Assembly: GCF_000612725.1 (NCBI RefSeq)
Contig: NZ_HG964460.1
Coordinates: 32,719-96,718 of the forward strand
Reading direction: 5' to 3'
Origin: Mycolicibacterium austroafricanum
Lineage (GTDB): Bacteria > Actinomycetota > Actinomycetes > Mycobacteriales > Mycobacteriaceae
DNA length: 64,000 nt
Every line of letters begins with the position of its first letter. Positions within the stretch are counted from its first letter, which is position 1. The notes beneath the pieces are model-generated. The model ran no database searches, was not told the DNA's origin, and saw only the letters and a program-made list of their open reading frames with translations. Both the position numbers and the translations under genes were made by a program. Below are positions 54,773-63,955 of this stretch, piece after piece.

Positions 54773-55185
54773 AGCGGATCAACCTTGCCGTCGGGGTAGC
54801 ACACCAGCACCGGGCGCTTGATCGATACGGCGTAGTCGATGGTGTACCAGGTGCCCGATCCGCTGCGACGGGGACCGTCGGGTGTGGCCAGCAGCAACGT
54901 GGATGCATCGACGATGTCGCGGTCACGGTCCAGGTAGTCCTTGGCCGGCAGCCAAAGCGCCCGCGGGTCATACGGCATGCGCAGGCGCGGATTGATCGGC
55001 GGATGTACCGTCACGGCGTCAGTGTCTGGAGCCCGCTCAAATGCGAACACGTGCATCTGCGCGTCCGCGCCGACACACCCGCCGTGATGCAGCGGTGTGC
55101 CCGGCGGGAAGACCGAAGGCAGCCAGGCGTGCTGCGCAGCTGACATCCCAGTGCGGGTGCCGGTGAATCCGATGCGGTCGGTCAT
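54769..55185 (-). CDS. SLOG-fold protein (DprA/LOG-like)
   Basis: This 138-residue protein opens with IGFTGTRTGM, then HHGGCVGADAQM, and later RRSGSGTWYTIDYA, the nucleotide-binding pattern of the SLOG superfamily. Small SLOG proteins are common in phages and plasmids and may sense nucleotides. Its role here is unknown. Confidence 0.8.
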   Translation of the reverse strand: MTDRIGFTGTRTGMSAAQHAWLPSVFPPGTPLHHGGCVGADAQMHVFAFERAPDTDAVTVHPPINPRLRMPYDPRALWLPAKDYLDRDRDIVDASTLLLATPDGPRRSGSGTWYTIDYAVSIKRPVLVCYPDGKVDPL

Positions 55186-55490
55186 GTGCTCTCCTGGGTC
55201 CGGGGGACGAGGCGGGGTGTGAAGGTGACTACGGTCTTGCTCTGGGTCACGGCGGTGACAGGGTAAGGGTCACCACTGACTTCGACTCCGTCGTAGGTGG
55301 ATTCACCGATCAGGTACTGCCACAGCCCGCCGTCGGGGTCGACGACGGTGATCGTGAAGTACACGTTGCTGTGCTTGAAGGTGGTGTATTCGCGGGCCAC
55401 CGCTGTCCAGCCCCCGGTGGTGTCACCGATCGCGTTGAGCCACACGCCGTGCTCGGCGATGAAGCGGCGGGCCTGCGCGAGGGTGACCAT
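55182..55490 (-). CDS. hypothetical protein
   Basis: The 102-residue product (MVTLAQARRFIAEHGVWLNA) starts at ATG 55490, overlapping the upstream stop. A helix is followed by a beta-rich domain. No family is recognised. Confidence 0.6.
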   Translation of the reverse strand: MVTLAQARRFIAEHGVWLNAIGDTTGGWTAVAREYTTFKHSNVYFTITVVDPDGGLWQYLIGESTYDGVEVSGDPYPVTAVTQSKTVVTFTPRLVPRTQEST

Positions 55491-56344
55491 CAGTGTCTCT
55501 CCCGCACGCCATTGGCGAGGACCAGTCCCGCGCCTGCGCAGTGGTTGCACACGGCTGCCGGCTCAGCGATGCGGGCTCGGATGTTCTGGACGATCTGCTC
55601 GACCTGCTCGTGGGCCTGGGCCAGTGTTTGCGCGGTCAGCACCACCGGAACCTGCTCGGACAGCTGCACATACTTCGTGTCGGGAACCGGGATGCGCTTG
55701 GCGTTGCGCCGGTTGTTGAGCGGATCTTTCTTCACCAGCTTCGTGCGCGCATCGGCGAAAGGGACCGAGAAGTCAGCGATCAGGGTGGTCTCCGTGGCAC
55801 TCCACGTGGGTTTGCGCACCTGCACGCGGACACCGGGAATGTCGAGTTGGCCAGCGACCAGATCCGGTACGCCACTGAGCGTTCCGGGGACCAGGGCCGA
55901 CAGCGGGGACAGGATGCCGAGGTAGTCCGGGGCCGGCGTCCATCCCGCAGCGGTTGCCGGGATGTCGTCGGTGTCGACGCCGAGGATGCGCATCTGCGCC
56001 AGGTCATAGACCGTTTCCGGGGTGTGCGTGGTGCGGTTGCTGTCCTCGACTCGGCGGTAGAACGCATCGACGTTCTCCCATCGGGCCCGCAGTCGGGCCA
56101 TCTGCTGCTCGGTGCCAACGATGGCGGGCAGTTCGACGACAGCAGCGATGCGCTCGAAGCGCAACAGGGTCCGCGTCGTCTCGGTGCGTGCCGGGCCGGC
56201 CACGGTGAAGCCTGTAGTCCCGGCCTCCAGCACTACGAAGCCGCTCGCGGCGTGCACGGTGGCCGACTCCCGAACGGACTCACCGGCGGCGAGCCGCACC
56301 GGAACCAGGGTCTTGTCATTGGACAGCCGCACGGCGACAGTCAT
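55490..56344 (-). CDS. hypothetical protein
   Basis: This 284-residue protein (MTVAVRLSNDKTLVPVRLAA) contains two apparent beta-rich parts and ends with a CNHCAGAG motif. ATG 56344 has GGGGTGG upstream; a GTG two codons earlier overlaps the previous stop as GTGA. No family is recognised. Confidence 0.6.
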   Translation of the reverse strand: MTVAVRLSNDKTLVPVRLAAGESVRESATVHAASGFVVLEAGTTGFTVAGPARTETTRTLLRFERIAAVVELPAIVGTEQQMARLRARWENVDAFYRRVEDSNRTTHTPETVYDLAQMRILGVDTDDIPATAAGWTPAPDYLGILSPLSALVPGTLSGVPDLVAGQLDIPGVRVQVRKPTWSATETTLIADFSVPFADARTKLVKKDPLNNRRNAKRIPVPDTKYVQLSEQVPVVLTAQTLAQAHEQVEQIVQNIRARIAEPAAVCNHCAGAGLVLANGVRERH

Positions 56345-56346
56345 GT

Positions 56347-56688
56347 TCACCACCCCGCGTAGGACACGGTCAGGTCCGCGATGACGCGTCGGCGCTGCTC
56401 GTCGAGTGCGGCTGCCACCGCGCCCGCACTGCCGGCGCCCAGCCGTGTCAGCATCACGGCACCGTCGTCGGCGTTGTAGAAGCTGTACATGGCGGCCAGG
56501 AACACCGCCTCGCCGGTCGACAGCACGCCCAGGGCGTCGCTGATGCGGTCGAAGTTCGGACAGAAGTTCCACTTCGACGTGCGCTCGTCGCTGTGGTGTG
56601 AGGCGTAGAAGTACCGGGGTCCGGCGAGCTGGACTCCCCGGTGCCACGCCGCGTCGAATGCGGCTTCGTCGTAGAACGGGCTGGACAT
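56347..56688 (-). CDS. hypothetical protein
   Basis: The 113-residue product (MSSPFYDEAAFDAAWHRGVQ) is predominantly helical. It follows the 40-residue Cys-rich mini-gene by two bases. Confidence 0.6.
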   Translation of the reverse strand: MSSPFYDEAAFDAAWHRGVQLAGPRYFYASHHSDERTSKWNFCPNFDRISDALGVLSTGEAVFLAAMYSFYNADDGAVMLTRLGAGSAGAVAAALDEQRRRVIADLTVSYAGW

Positions 56689-56690
56689 GT

Positions 56691-56813
56691 TTACCGCCTC
56701 TCGGCGGGGTGGTCGTCGGCCGGGTCGGAGACGGAGTCGAACTTGAATTCAGGATCTGCCAGGCACATTCGGCACCTGCCCAGATGTCCGCATCGGCGGC
56801 AAGGCGGGTTCAT
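56691..56813 (-). CDS. 40-residue Cys-rich mini-protein
   Basis: This short frame reads MNPPCRRCGHLGRCRMCLAD, four cysteines in two CxxC pairs, then an acidic end. Its ATG overlaps the upstream stop (ATGA). Likely zinc-binding. Confidence 0.5.
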   Translation of the reverse strand: MNPPCRRCGHLGRCRMCLADPEFKFDSVSDPADDHPAERR

Positions 56814-57079
56814 CCGACAAGCACGCTCTCGTGCATGTCGAACCACTCACTGGGATGTGCCGCGAAGTAGATCGCCACTGCTTTGTCCGCGTCGGCCGGC
56901 GGGTCAGCAGGAACGACGAGCGTGTGGCCGTCACCGTCGTACTCGCCGCCGGCGACTTCGGCCCACCACTGGTCCACATAGGCCGTCAGCGTGGCCTGTG
57001 CGCGCGCTTCGCTGGTGTGCGCCGAGATGTCGCTGCCGTGGCGGTGGTGGATCTCCAGAATCCAGGTCTGTGCGTCCAT
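56810..57079 (-). CDS. small hypothetical protein
   Basis: The 89-residue product (MDAQTWILEIHHRHGSDISA) resembles small alpha/beta phage proteins. It follows the first operon gene by one base. Confidence 0.6.
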   Translation of the reverse strand: MDAQTWILEIHHRHGSDISAHTSEARAQATLTAYVDQWWAEVAGGEYDGDGHTLVVPADPPADADKAVAIYFAAHPSEWFDMHESVLVG

Positions 57080-57080
57080 G

Positions 57081-57449
57081 TCAGAGTCCTTTCACCCTGG
57101 CGATCCACTTGTTTAGGGCCGTGGTAGTCACAAACCAGCGGCGGTTGGCGCCGTGGCCGTAGAACTGTCCGTCGGAGATGATGTCTCCCTGTCCGGCCAC
57201 CCGAGCGATCTGGTGGGTCAATGCTGACTCGTAGACCGCGACAACCTTGCCGTCTCGCACGGCCACACGCGCGATGTCGTTGCCGAAACCGTTCCCGCCC
57301 CAGACGGACTTGGCGTAGACGACGATTCCGTTGCGGTACGGCTTCTGCGGGTGGAACCGCGCGTCGGTGGTCACTGCGCCCAAGTCTGTACGGACGCCGT
57401 TGGTGCTCAGGTCGCCGGATACGGCGAGACGAGTTCGATCCGTGAACAT
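57081..57449 (-). CDS. hypothetical protein, first of a nine-gene operon
   Basis: The 122-residue product (MFTDRTRLAVSGDLSTNGVR) is beta-rich with a helical end. GAGGAGT precedes the ATG, and the dyad operator lies only 14 bases upstream. No family is recognised. Confidence 0.65.
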   Translation of the reverse strand: MFTDRTRLAVSGDLSTNGVRTDLGAVTTDARFHPQKPYRNGIVVYAKSVWGGNGFGNDIARVAVRDGKVVAVYESALTHQIARVAGQGDIISDGQFYGHGANRRWFVTTTALNKWIARVKGL

Positions 57450-57463
57450 CCAGACTCCTCAAT

Positions 57464-57478
57464 CTCTAAAATAGAGAA
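57464..57478 (-). promoter_or_regulatory. TCTCT-dyad operator upstream of 57449 operon
   Basis: TCTCTATTTTAGAGA on the minus strand, a perfect dyad. It is 14 bases before the ATG, so if TATTTT is the -10 box the leader is only a few bases long. Confidence 0.7.
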
Positions 57479-57511
57479 TAGCGTGACGAGCCGACAGGTG
57501 CGAACCGGGTG

Positions 57512-58285
57512 CTAGATCCCCGCCACCGAACGGGCATCCGCGTAGATTCCCGACAGCTCCTGCGGGCTCGGCGGGCCATGGGCAGCGCCATCAGCAGCCA
57601 GCACCGCCTGCAGCGTGATCCCCGCGGTGAGAAAATCCGCGACCGAACGGCGTAGGTGATTCGACGAGGTGACCAGCACCGCACCGGGGCCCAGACCGGC
57701 GATGCGAAGTAGCTCGGCGGTCTGGAGTGCGTTCGTGGCCGTGGACACCGAGGTCGACTCCTGGTGTATCCGTAGAGGATCTAGGCCGCGGTCGATGAGC
57801 CAGGCTGCCATCGCTTCGGCCTCGGTCCGCCCACCGCGGGGATTGCCGCCGGAGACCACCACCGGCATGTGCGGGTAAGCGGCGGCGACTGCCAGACCTT
57901 TCTCCAGTCGCTCGACCAAGATGGGGCGCAGACCGCCGTCATCGAGCAGTCCGAACCCGAGCACGACGACCACGGACCCGGGCGCGATGCCCACCGGAAC
58001 CTGGTCGGTGAGCGGGAAGCTCAGCGCTTGCGCGACATCACCCATCACCGCGGCGGTGCGGCGTGCATGCTCTACCGGAAGCTGGTCTACGGCGGCCTGG
58101 GCGCCGATCGAGTCGCCGGCGGCCTGCAACGCGAACGCCTCATCGGTGAGCGCGGCGATCGTCGACTCCGCGTGCGCCGTCGAGGCGGCGGCCAGCAGCA
58201 CCGCCATCGAGAGAGCCGCGGCGGCCAATCCCCGGCGAGGACCGAGAATCGGGCGAATGCGGCCGCCGCTACCTGCGCGTGTCAC
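57512..58285 (-). CDS. YdcF/ElyC-like (DUF218) exported protein
   Basis: This 257-residue protein has a signal segment (LAAAALSMAVLLAAASTAHA) and a DUF218 domain: VVVLGFGL, VVVSGGNPRGGRTEAEAMA, SVSTATNA and VTSSNHLRRS. DUF218 proteins act in envelope polymer metabolism. A TGTCACGTCC decamer overlaps its GTG start. Confidence 0.85.
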   Translation of the reverse strand: MTRAGSGGRIRPILGPRRGLAAAALSMAVLLAAASTAHAESTIAALTDEAFALQAAGDSIGAQAAVDQLPVEHARRTAAVMGDVAQALSFPLTDQVPVGIAPGSVVVVLGFGLLDDGGLRPILVERLEKGLAVAAAYPHMPVVVSGGNPRGGRTEAEAMAAWLIDRGLDPLRIHQESTSVSTATNALQTAELLRIAGLGPGAVLVTSSNHLRRSVADFLTAGITLQAVLAADGAAHGPPSPQELSGIYADARSVAGI

Positions 58286-58289
58286 GTCC
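58280..58289 (+). promoter_or_regulatory. TGTCACGTCC decamer, copy 11
   Basis: Exact copy overlapping the GTG start of the DUF218 gene. Confidence 0.4.
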
Positions 58290-58309
58290 CTCTCCCGCGG
58301 AGATACTCG

Positions 58310-60448
58310 TCAGTTCGCGGGTTCGACACCGGTAGGGACTCCCTTCACGGTCGCCTTGGCGCGGGGCTGGGCGCGTACCGCCTTTCCATCGCGGACGAAC
58401 CCGGCGGCCGAAACCTGCACCGAGACCAAGGTCTTTTCCCCGGAGACGAACGGATGGAAGCCCACTCCGCCCCCGCCGCGGCCTTTCACCGGGATGTCAG
58501 TGCACGCAGTGACTTTCCAGCCCTTCTCCGAAGTCGACAGCAGCGCCGCGTCAGCCGAGTCGCGGATCGGCAGTGCGGCGATCACCGCGTCGTCGGCGTC
58601 AGTGGCGCTCAAACGCACCCCCGCCACGCCATTACCTGCTGCACCCTGGGAATTCACCGTCCCCGGGTCAATCCGCAGCACCTTGCCGTACCGGGTGACC
58701 AGCGCCAGATGCACCCCCTCGGGCAGCACCCCCGAGCACAGCAGCCCGGTGATGTCCGGGGCCACCGGCATGTCGCGGATCTTGGTCGGCAGGCCCGCGC
58801 CCGTCGTGAACTTGACTCGGCCATCTGACCACACGGCCCACCCGGCGCCACCGCTGAGAAGATCGCCGTGGCTGTCGGAGAAGACACCTCGGTCATCGAG
58901 ACGCCAGTTCGGGTTGAGCTTGCGTTCGCGGGGACCGTCCTCGTCGCCACCGTGACCCGAGACCGGCACCGCGTCGAACTCGAGACGGGTACGGCGATCG
59001 AACTCAGGCCCATCGAACAACTTCGCGGTCTCGACGAGTTCAGCGTCGATGACGGCGCGACGCTCCACCGGCGAGGACACCAGCAGCTCCAACCGCGCCG
59101 CCTCAGCCGCGAGCCGGTCGGCCTCGGTCTGCAACTCCAGCACGTCGAGTCTGGTCAGGCGCCGCAACTGCATCGCCAGCACGTGATCGGCCTGTCCGGA
59201 ATCGATGCCGAACCGCGCGCACAGCCCGTCGCGAGCGGCATCGACAGTGTCGGATCCGCGGATGACCGCCACAGCCGCGTCGATGTCGACGTGCACCGAC
59301 AGCAGGCCAGCTAATACATGCCGGCGCGCGGCGACCTTCTCCAGGCGGTGCTCGCTACGACGCACCACCACCGAGTCGCGCAGCGACAGGAATGACCCCA
59401 CCAGCTCGCGCACGGACCACCACCGCGGCACCCGGTTCTCGTCGAGCGCGACCAGGCTCGCGGCGAACGTCGACTCCAGCGGTGTCAGTGACAGCAGCGC
59501 AGTCGCCACGTCGGCCGGGTCATGGCCCCGCTTGGCGCTGACGACGATCCGCAGGCCGTTGCGCCGATCGGTCAGATCCGACAGGTCCGCCACGCCGGGC
59601 AGCTCGCCGCTGTCGACGAGTGCGCGGATACGTTCCTGCACGGTGGAACTGGCCACGCCTGGTGGCAGTTCGGTGATCACCACATTGCGGCCCTCCACGG
59701 TCAGGGATCCACGCACGGTGAATGAGCCGCGCCCAGTGGTCACGTACTCCCGCAGGCCAGTCGAGCCGATCACCGAGGCTCCGCAGCCCCAGTCGGGGCC
59801 CGGCAGCAGTTCCATCAGCGCGTCATCGGAGAGGTCCGGGTCGGCCAGCAGTGCCCGGCACGCGGCCATCACCTGCCGCGGATTGTGTGCCGGAACCTTG
59901 GTCGCCCAGCCTTCGGCAATGCCTACCGCGCCGTTGCACAGCAGCACCGGGAAACGCGCCGGCAGGACGACGGGTTCGGTCCATTCGCCGTCGAACGTCG
60001 ACACCATCGGCACCGCATGGTCGGACAATTCCGCAGTCAGTGCCGCGCCGGCGGCTGACAGCCGCATCTCCGTGTAGCGGTCGGCCGCGGGAATGTCGCC
60101 CTGAATGCGCGGGAATGCGCCCTGTCCGTCGATGATCTTGACGCGCTGAAACTCTGCGGCCAGCAGCGCCGCTGCGCCGTACATCGCCGCACCGCCATGC
60201 GGGTGAAGGTTGCCGGTGACCGCGGAGCAGACTTTCGATGACTTCTGAGGCTTGTTTCCGGGCAACAGGTTCGAGGAGTACATCTGGTACAGCAGTCGGC
60301 GCTGGCCAGGCTTGAGGCCGTCGTAGGCCGAGGGGATCGCGCGGTCGCTGACGCTGTACAGCGCGAAACTGAGCTGGTAGCGGTTCCAGTAGTCCTCGGC
60401 GGACTGGTCGTGGACCAGATCCGGGTTCTGCTCAAGTGTGGTGCTCAC
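58310..60448 (-). CDS. type IIA topoisomerase subunit A (TopoM-like)
   Basis: This 712-residue protein is the DNA-cleaving subunit. It has GLKPGQRRLLY near 45-54, a GNLHPHGGAAMY helix and the active-site pair RYTEM with catalytic Tyr125, as in GyrA/ParC. The C-terminal half has beta-propeller-like repeats but no GyrA box. Length and pairing with the adjacent subunit B match the extra mycobacterial topoisomerase TopoM. It should relax or decatenate plasmid DNA. Confidence 0.92.
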   Translation of the reverse strand: MSTTLEQNPDLVHDQSAEDYWNRYQLSFALYSVSDRAIPSAYDGLKPGQRRLLYQMYSSNLLPGNKPQKSSKVCSAVTGNLHPHGGAAMYGAAALLAAEFQRVKIIDGQGAFPRIQGDIPAADRYTEMRLSAAGAALTAELSDHAVPMVSTFDGEWTEPVVLPARFPVLLCNGAVGIAEGWATKVPAHNPRQVMAACRALLADPDLSDDALMELLPGPDWGCGASVIGSTGLREYVTTGRGSFTVRGSLTVEGRNVVITELPPGVASSTVQERIRALVDSGELPGVADLSDLTDRRNGLRIVVSAKRGHDPADVATALLSLTPLESTFAASLVALDENRVPRWWSVRELVGSFLSLRDSVVVRRSEHRLEKVAARRHVLAGLLSVHVDIDAAVAVIRGSDTVDAARDGLCARFGIDSGQADHVLAMQLRRLTRLDVLELQTEADRLAAEAARLELLVSSPVERRAVIDAELVETAKLFDGPEFDRRTRLEFDAVPVSGHGGDEDGPRERKLNPNWRLDDRGVFSDSHGDLLSGGAGWAVWSDGRVKFTTGAGLPTKIRDMPVAPDITGLLCSGVLPEGVHLALVTRYGKVLRIDPGTVNSQGAAGNGVAGVRLSATDADDAVIAALPIRDSADAALLSTSEKGWKVTACTDIPVKGRGGGGVGFHPFVSGEKTLVSVQVSAAGFVRDGKAVRAQPRAKATVKGVPTGVEPAN

Positions 60449-60463
60449 GGGTGTGACGGCTCC

Positions 60464-62497
60464 TTAGTCGAGATCCAGTGCGGCGGTGTCGATCCGGGCC
60501 GCTGCTGCTGCCATCCAGTCGCGGCGGCCTTCCGGCGGCCCTCCGAACAGCACGTGGTGCAGGTCGGCAGCCGTGGCGTCGGGGTGGATGCGGATGACGC
60601 TGCGCTGTGTGGGGTCCAGCACGGTGTTCCAGAAGTCGTCTGCGTTCATCTCGCCCAGGCCTTTGTTGCGCTGCACTTCGACTTTGCCCCTCGACGTTGT
60701 GCGCAGTGTGGCCACGGCTTCATCACGTTCGGCTTCGTCCTGGCAGTAGATGCGGCGGGTGCCGTCGGAGACCACGAACAGCGGCGGCATCGTCACATAC
60801 ACCATGCCGGCGGCCACCAGTGGCCGGTAGAAGTCCAGGAACATCGAGATCAAGCTGGAGTTGATGTTGCCGCCGTCGGGATCGGCGTCGGAGGCGAACA
60901 GGATGCGGTCATAGCGGCATTCCTCGGGATCACAGCGATCACGCACCCCGCAGCCGAGAATTCGCTCGATCGCGTCGAACTCGTCCTTGGTGCGCGCCTT
61001 GGCCGAGGTCCAGCCGAACGTGTTGGGCGGCTTGCCTTTCAACGGGAACGCCGCCTGGAACGTGGCGTCACGCGCAGCTTTGACGGTGCCGAGTGCGGAG
61101 TCGCCCTCGCAGATGAACAGTTCGGCGCCGCTGCCGCGACCGCTTTCGCGGCTGGGTAGCAGCTTGGCCGGCAATGAGAGGTTGGTGCCCAGCCCTTTGG
61201 CTTTCGATGCGGCTCGGGATCGGGCCTTTGCGCCTTCGGCGCTGCGGCGTGCGCGGGCGACCTCCAGTGCCATCTTCGCCCACACGGTGATGGCCGGCAT
61301 GTTGGCGGGATTGGCCGCCCACACCGCTACGGCGCGGGCGACATCGGGCGCCATGGCCAGATTCAGCGAGCGCGACGAAACGGCAGTCTTGGCCTGCGAA
61401 TCCCAGGCCACGTCGGGGGCACGGGTGTCCACGGCCAGTGATGTGACCGCGACGAAATCCTGCGCCTCGGGGCCGTCTTCGCCTTTGGCCAGACCGAGGT
61501 CGCGTATGCGCGACGCGCGGTCGGCCAGCCCTTCGGAGATTCCCTTCACCGCTGCTGACAGGTGTGAGCCGCCGTTGGCGGTGCGCACGGTGTTGCAGAA
61601 GGCGGACACGACGGGCGGCTCGGCGGGACCGGCGGTCAACGACCACCGGAACGGTGTCGACCCGCGTCCGGTCGTATAGTCGCCGCGTCCCTCGATCGTC
61701 ATGCGGGGATCGGGCCGCACGCCGCCCGACGCGGTGCACATGAGGTCCAGCAGCGCATCGGTGCCCCACGGACCATCGAATGGTGCGACGAGCGCCTGCG
61801 GAATCACGCCCAGCGGCCAGCCTTCATCGAGGACGCGCAAGCGCACACCGGGGGACATGCGCGCCGCGGCGTGGGCCCGCAACAACACCTCGGCGATGTC
61901 GATGGAGCAGTCCGGTGCGACCGCCGGGTCGAACAGGATGCGCACCGCGGTGCCGTGGCCGGTGCGTTCCGAGGTTCCGCTGCCGCGCAACTTCTGGGTG
62001 TCGACACGCAGGAAATCGGCGTCCGGGTCGAACCCGGTGCCCGAAAACACTCCGGGGTAGCCGTCGCCGAAGCTCTGCAGATACACCTTCCCGTCGCGGT
62101 GGACGGTCACATCCGCGCGCTTGGAGATGAACACCGCCGCGGCGGCACCGATGCCATTGAGACCAGCGCCGGTGGCCGCCGCGTCAGCGTGAGCAGAGAA
62201 CTTGCCGCCGGCCCGCGCGGTGCCGAGGGTCTTGACGATGCCGTTCTTGCCTGTGACCGGGTCGGAATCGACAGGCAGTCCGCGACCGTCATCGGCGACG
62301 GTCACCGAGCCGTCAGCGTGCAGCGTGATTGCCACGGTGGATCCACCGTGGCTCGGCACGGAGACCTCTTCGATGGCGTTGTCGACCAGCTCGCGCAGCG
62401 CGGTGTTGAGGGCGTCGAGGCCGAGGTTCACCGCCGGGCGCAGCCGCGTGTGCTGTACGTCGTCGAGTTCGGTGATGTCGGAGGCGGTGTAGCTCAC
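60464..62497 (-). CDS. type IIA topoisomerase subunit B (TopoM-like)
   Basis: This 677-residue ATPase subunit has the GHKL N-box RELVDNAIEE, a G1 box DDGRGLPVD, and a TOPRIM domain with FICEGDSALG (near 461) and FASDADPDG (near 534), as in GyrB/ParE. It precedes subunit A by 15 bases, giving a two-gene topoisomerase operon. Confidence 0.93.
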   Translation of the reverse strand: MSYTASDITELDDVQHTRLRPAVNLGLDALNTALRELVDNAIEEVSVPSHGGSTVAITLHADGSVTVADDGRGLPVDSDPVTGKNGIVKTLGTARAGGKFSAHADAAATGAGLNGIGAAAAVFISKRADVTVHRDGKVYLQSFGDGYPGVFSGTGFDPDADFLRVDTQKLRGSGTSERTGHGTAVRILFDPAVAPDCSIDIAEVLLRAHAAARMSPGVRLRVLDEGWPLGVIPQALVAPFDGPWGTDALLDLMCTASGGVRPDPRMTIEGRGDYTTGRGSTPFRWSLTAGPAEPPVVSAFCNTVRTANGGSHLSAAVKGISEGLADRASRIRDLGLAKGEDGPEAQDFVAVTSLAVDTRAPDVAWDSQAKTAVSSRSLNLAMAPDVARAVAVWAANPANMPAITVWAKMALEVARARRSAEGAKARSRAASKAKGLGTNLSLPAKLLPSRESGRGSGAELFICEGDSALGTVKAARDATFQAAFPLKGKPPNTFGWTSAKARTKDEFDAIERILGCGVRDRCDPEECRYDRILFASDADPDGGNINSSLISMFLDFYRPLVAAGMVYVTMPPLFVVSDGTRRIYCQDEAERDEAVATLRTTSRGKVEVQRNKGLGEMNADDFWNTVLDPTQRSVIRIHPDATAADLHHVLFGGPPEGRRDWMAAAAARIDTAALDLD

Positions 62498-62593
62498 CTG
62501 CGGTAGTCCTTCCCAGTCAACGTGTGTCAGCGGTGGTGGGCACCATGCCAGTCGTGCTGGTGCCGGGCAGCCTGCGCCGCGAGGACACGCCGG

Positions 62594-63955
62594 TCATGCC
62601 GCGCCCTGGGCGTCGCCATCGAAGAGCGCCATCTGGTTGGGGTCATCGAACGGCACCACTGTCACGTCTTTGATGTTGTCCGGGTCCAGTGCCATCCGCT
62701 CGGCGGCCTCGGCCAGCTCCACCAGCCGCCACTGCCGCTCGGTGCGCTGGGCCAGCGTCCCGGACGGCAACTCCCGCGTGCGGTGAGCGGCTTCGCAGAT
62801 GGCATCGGCGACGGCCTCGGCGACCGGTGCAGAGCTGTTGCGCAGCTCGCGCACCCCGCGTGAAATCTCTTCGACGGCACCTTGTTCGGGGCCGTAGACG
62901 CCGCCCGATCCGGGGACGCCTGCGGGAAGGTCGTAGTGATCGAACGGGTCGCCGGTGATGATGTGGCGCGGTTCGAGCAGTGTGTCCATCAGAATCCGGC
63001 GGGGCCCGGGGTCTGCGGCCGGCAACTCCGCCCACGCCGCGCCGGTGTCGGCCATCCAGCCGTTGGCGACCACCTCGATGCGGTGTGCCAGATCAGGGGA
63101 ACACACCTTGTCCAGGCCGCGGGAGTTGCGGTACTCAAGTGGGCGATGTTTCGGATCATCACTGGGAAGCCGGGTGAGATAGCTCAGCGCGGCGGATTCC
63201 GACAGTTCGAGAGCATCCTCAGCGACCGCGTGACGTGCTGTTTCGATGTCCCCTTTGGCGCGAGTGAGATAGCTGTTCCAGTTGTCGGCGCCGATCGCCT
63301 CGGCGGGGGTGTAGCAGTTTCCGAGGTGAGCGGCGAAAGCCGTTGCAGTATCGGCGGCGTCCGGGTCGGCGAAGTGGGTCGCTCCGATGTCGGTGGTGCC
63401 TGTCAGACGGCCGTAGGCGGCGGTTACCTCACGCACGTTGCTCAGTGGCAGGGAGAGTTCATCGCCGTCGACGGTGCGGAAGTCGACATGTGATCGGGGT
63501 TTTGAGCGTGACTTTGAGCGCGAGGTTGACTGCGATGTTGACTGGCCCGGGCCTTCGGCTTCGGCGAGCGCGGCCGCCTCGTGGTCGCGCCAGCTCTGCA
63601 GCTCGTCGGGGTCGACATCGCGGCGCTGAGCACGGGCCGCGGCGACGCACAGGTCGACATAGCGCTGGCGCTTCTCGCGAATATCGGCGTCGACGGTATC
63701 GAGTTCAGCTGCGCTGGCATGCGGTCCGCCGGCGCTGTTGATCTGGGCGGCTAGGTTGGGTGCGGCGAACGTGTCCAGCCCGACCTTGGCCAGCACGGCG
63801 ACCGACGGCTCCTGTCCGGGGGCCGGCACCCGCAGTGGCAAACTCCCCGTAGTCGAGGACGTGACAGCAGCAGCCGCGGCCGCAGCGGATTCGGCGAGGT
63901 CGGCGTTTCGCGCGGCGGTGAACGCGCGCAGTGTCGTGGCGATGTCGTGATTCAC
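62594..63955 (-). CDS. hypothetical protein with C-terminal clamp-binding-like motif
   Basis: This 453-residue protein starts at GTG 63955. It has a helical N-terminus, a Ser/Arg-rich insert (STSQSTSRSKSRSK, near 140), and a large helical C-terminal part. Its end PNQMALFDGD contains QMALF (Gln441 to Phe445), matching the QxxLF pattern of beta-clamp binding. It lies upstream of the topoisomerase genes in the same direction. No family is recognised. Confidence 0.7.
   Translation of the reverse strand: MNHDIATTLRAFTAARNADLAESAAAAAAAVTSSTTGSLPLRVPAPGQEPSVAVLAKVGLDTFAAPNLAAQINSAGGPHASAAELDTVDADIREKRQRYVDLCVAAARAQRRDVDPDELQSWRDHEAAALAEAEGPGQSTSQSTSRSKSRSKPRSHVDFRTVDGDELSLPLSNVREVTAAYGRLTGTTDIGATHFADPDAADTATAFAAHLGNCYTPAEAIGADNWNSYLTRAKGDIETARHAVAEDALELSESAALSYLTRLPSDDPKHRPLEYRNSRGLDKVCSPDLAHRIEVVANGWMADTGAAWAELPAADPGPRRILMDTLLEPRHIITGDPFDHYDLPAGVPGSGGVYGPEQGAVEEISRGVRELRNSSAPVAEAVADAICEAAHRTRELPSGTLAQRTERQWRLVELAEAAERMALDPDNIKDVTVVPFDDPNQMALFDGDAQGAA
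63857..63866 (-). promoter_or_regulatory. TGTCACGTCC decamer, reverse copy
   Basis: Exact copy on the minus strand inside the start of the 62594-63955 gene. Confidence 0.3.

Noticed and set aside
62660..62669. TGTCACGTCT near-match to the decamer
   Set aside because: One mismatch and lies in coding sequence; not counted among exact copies.
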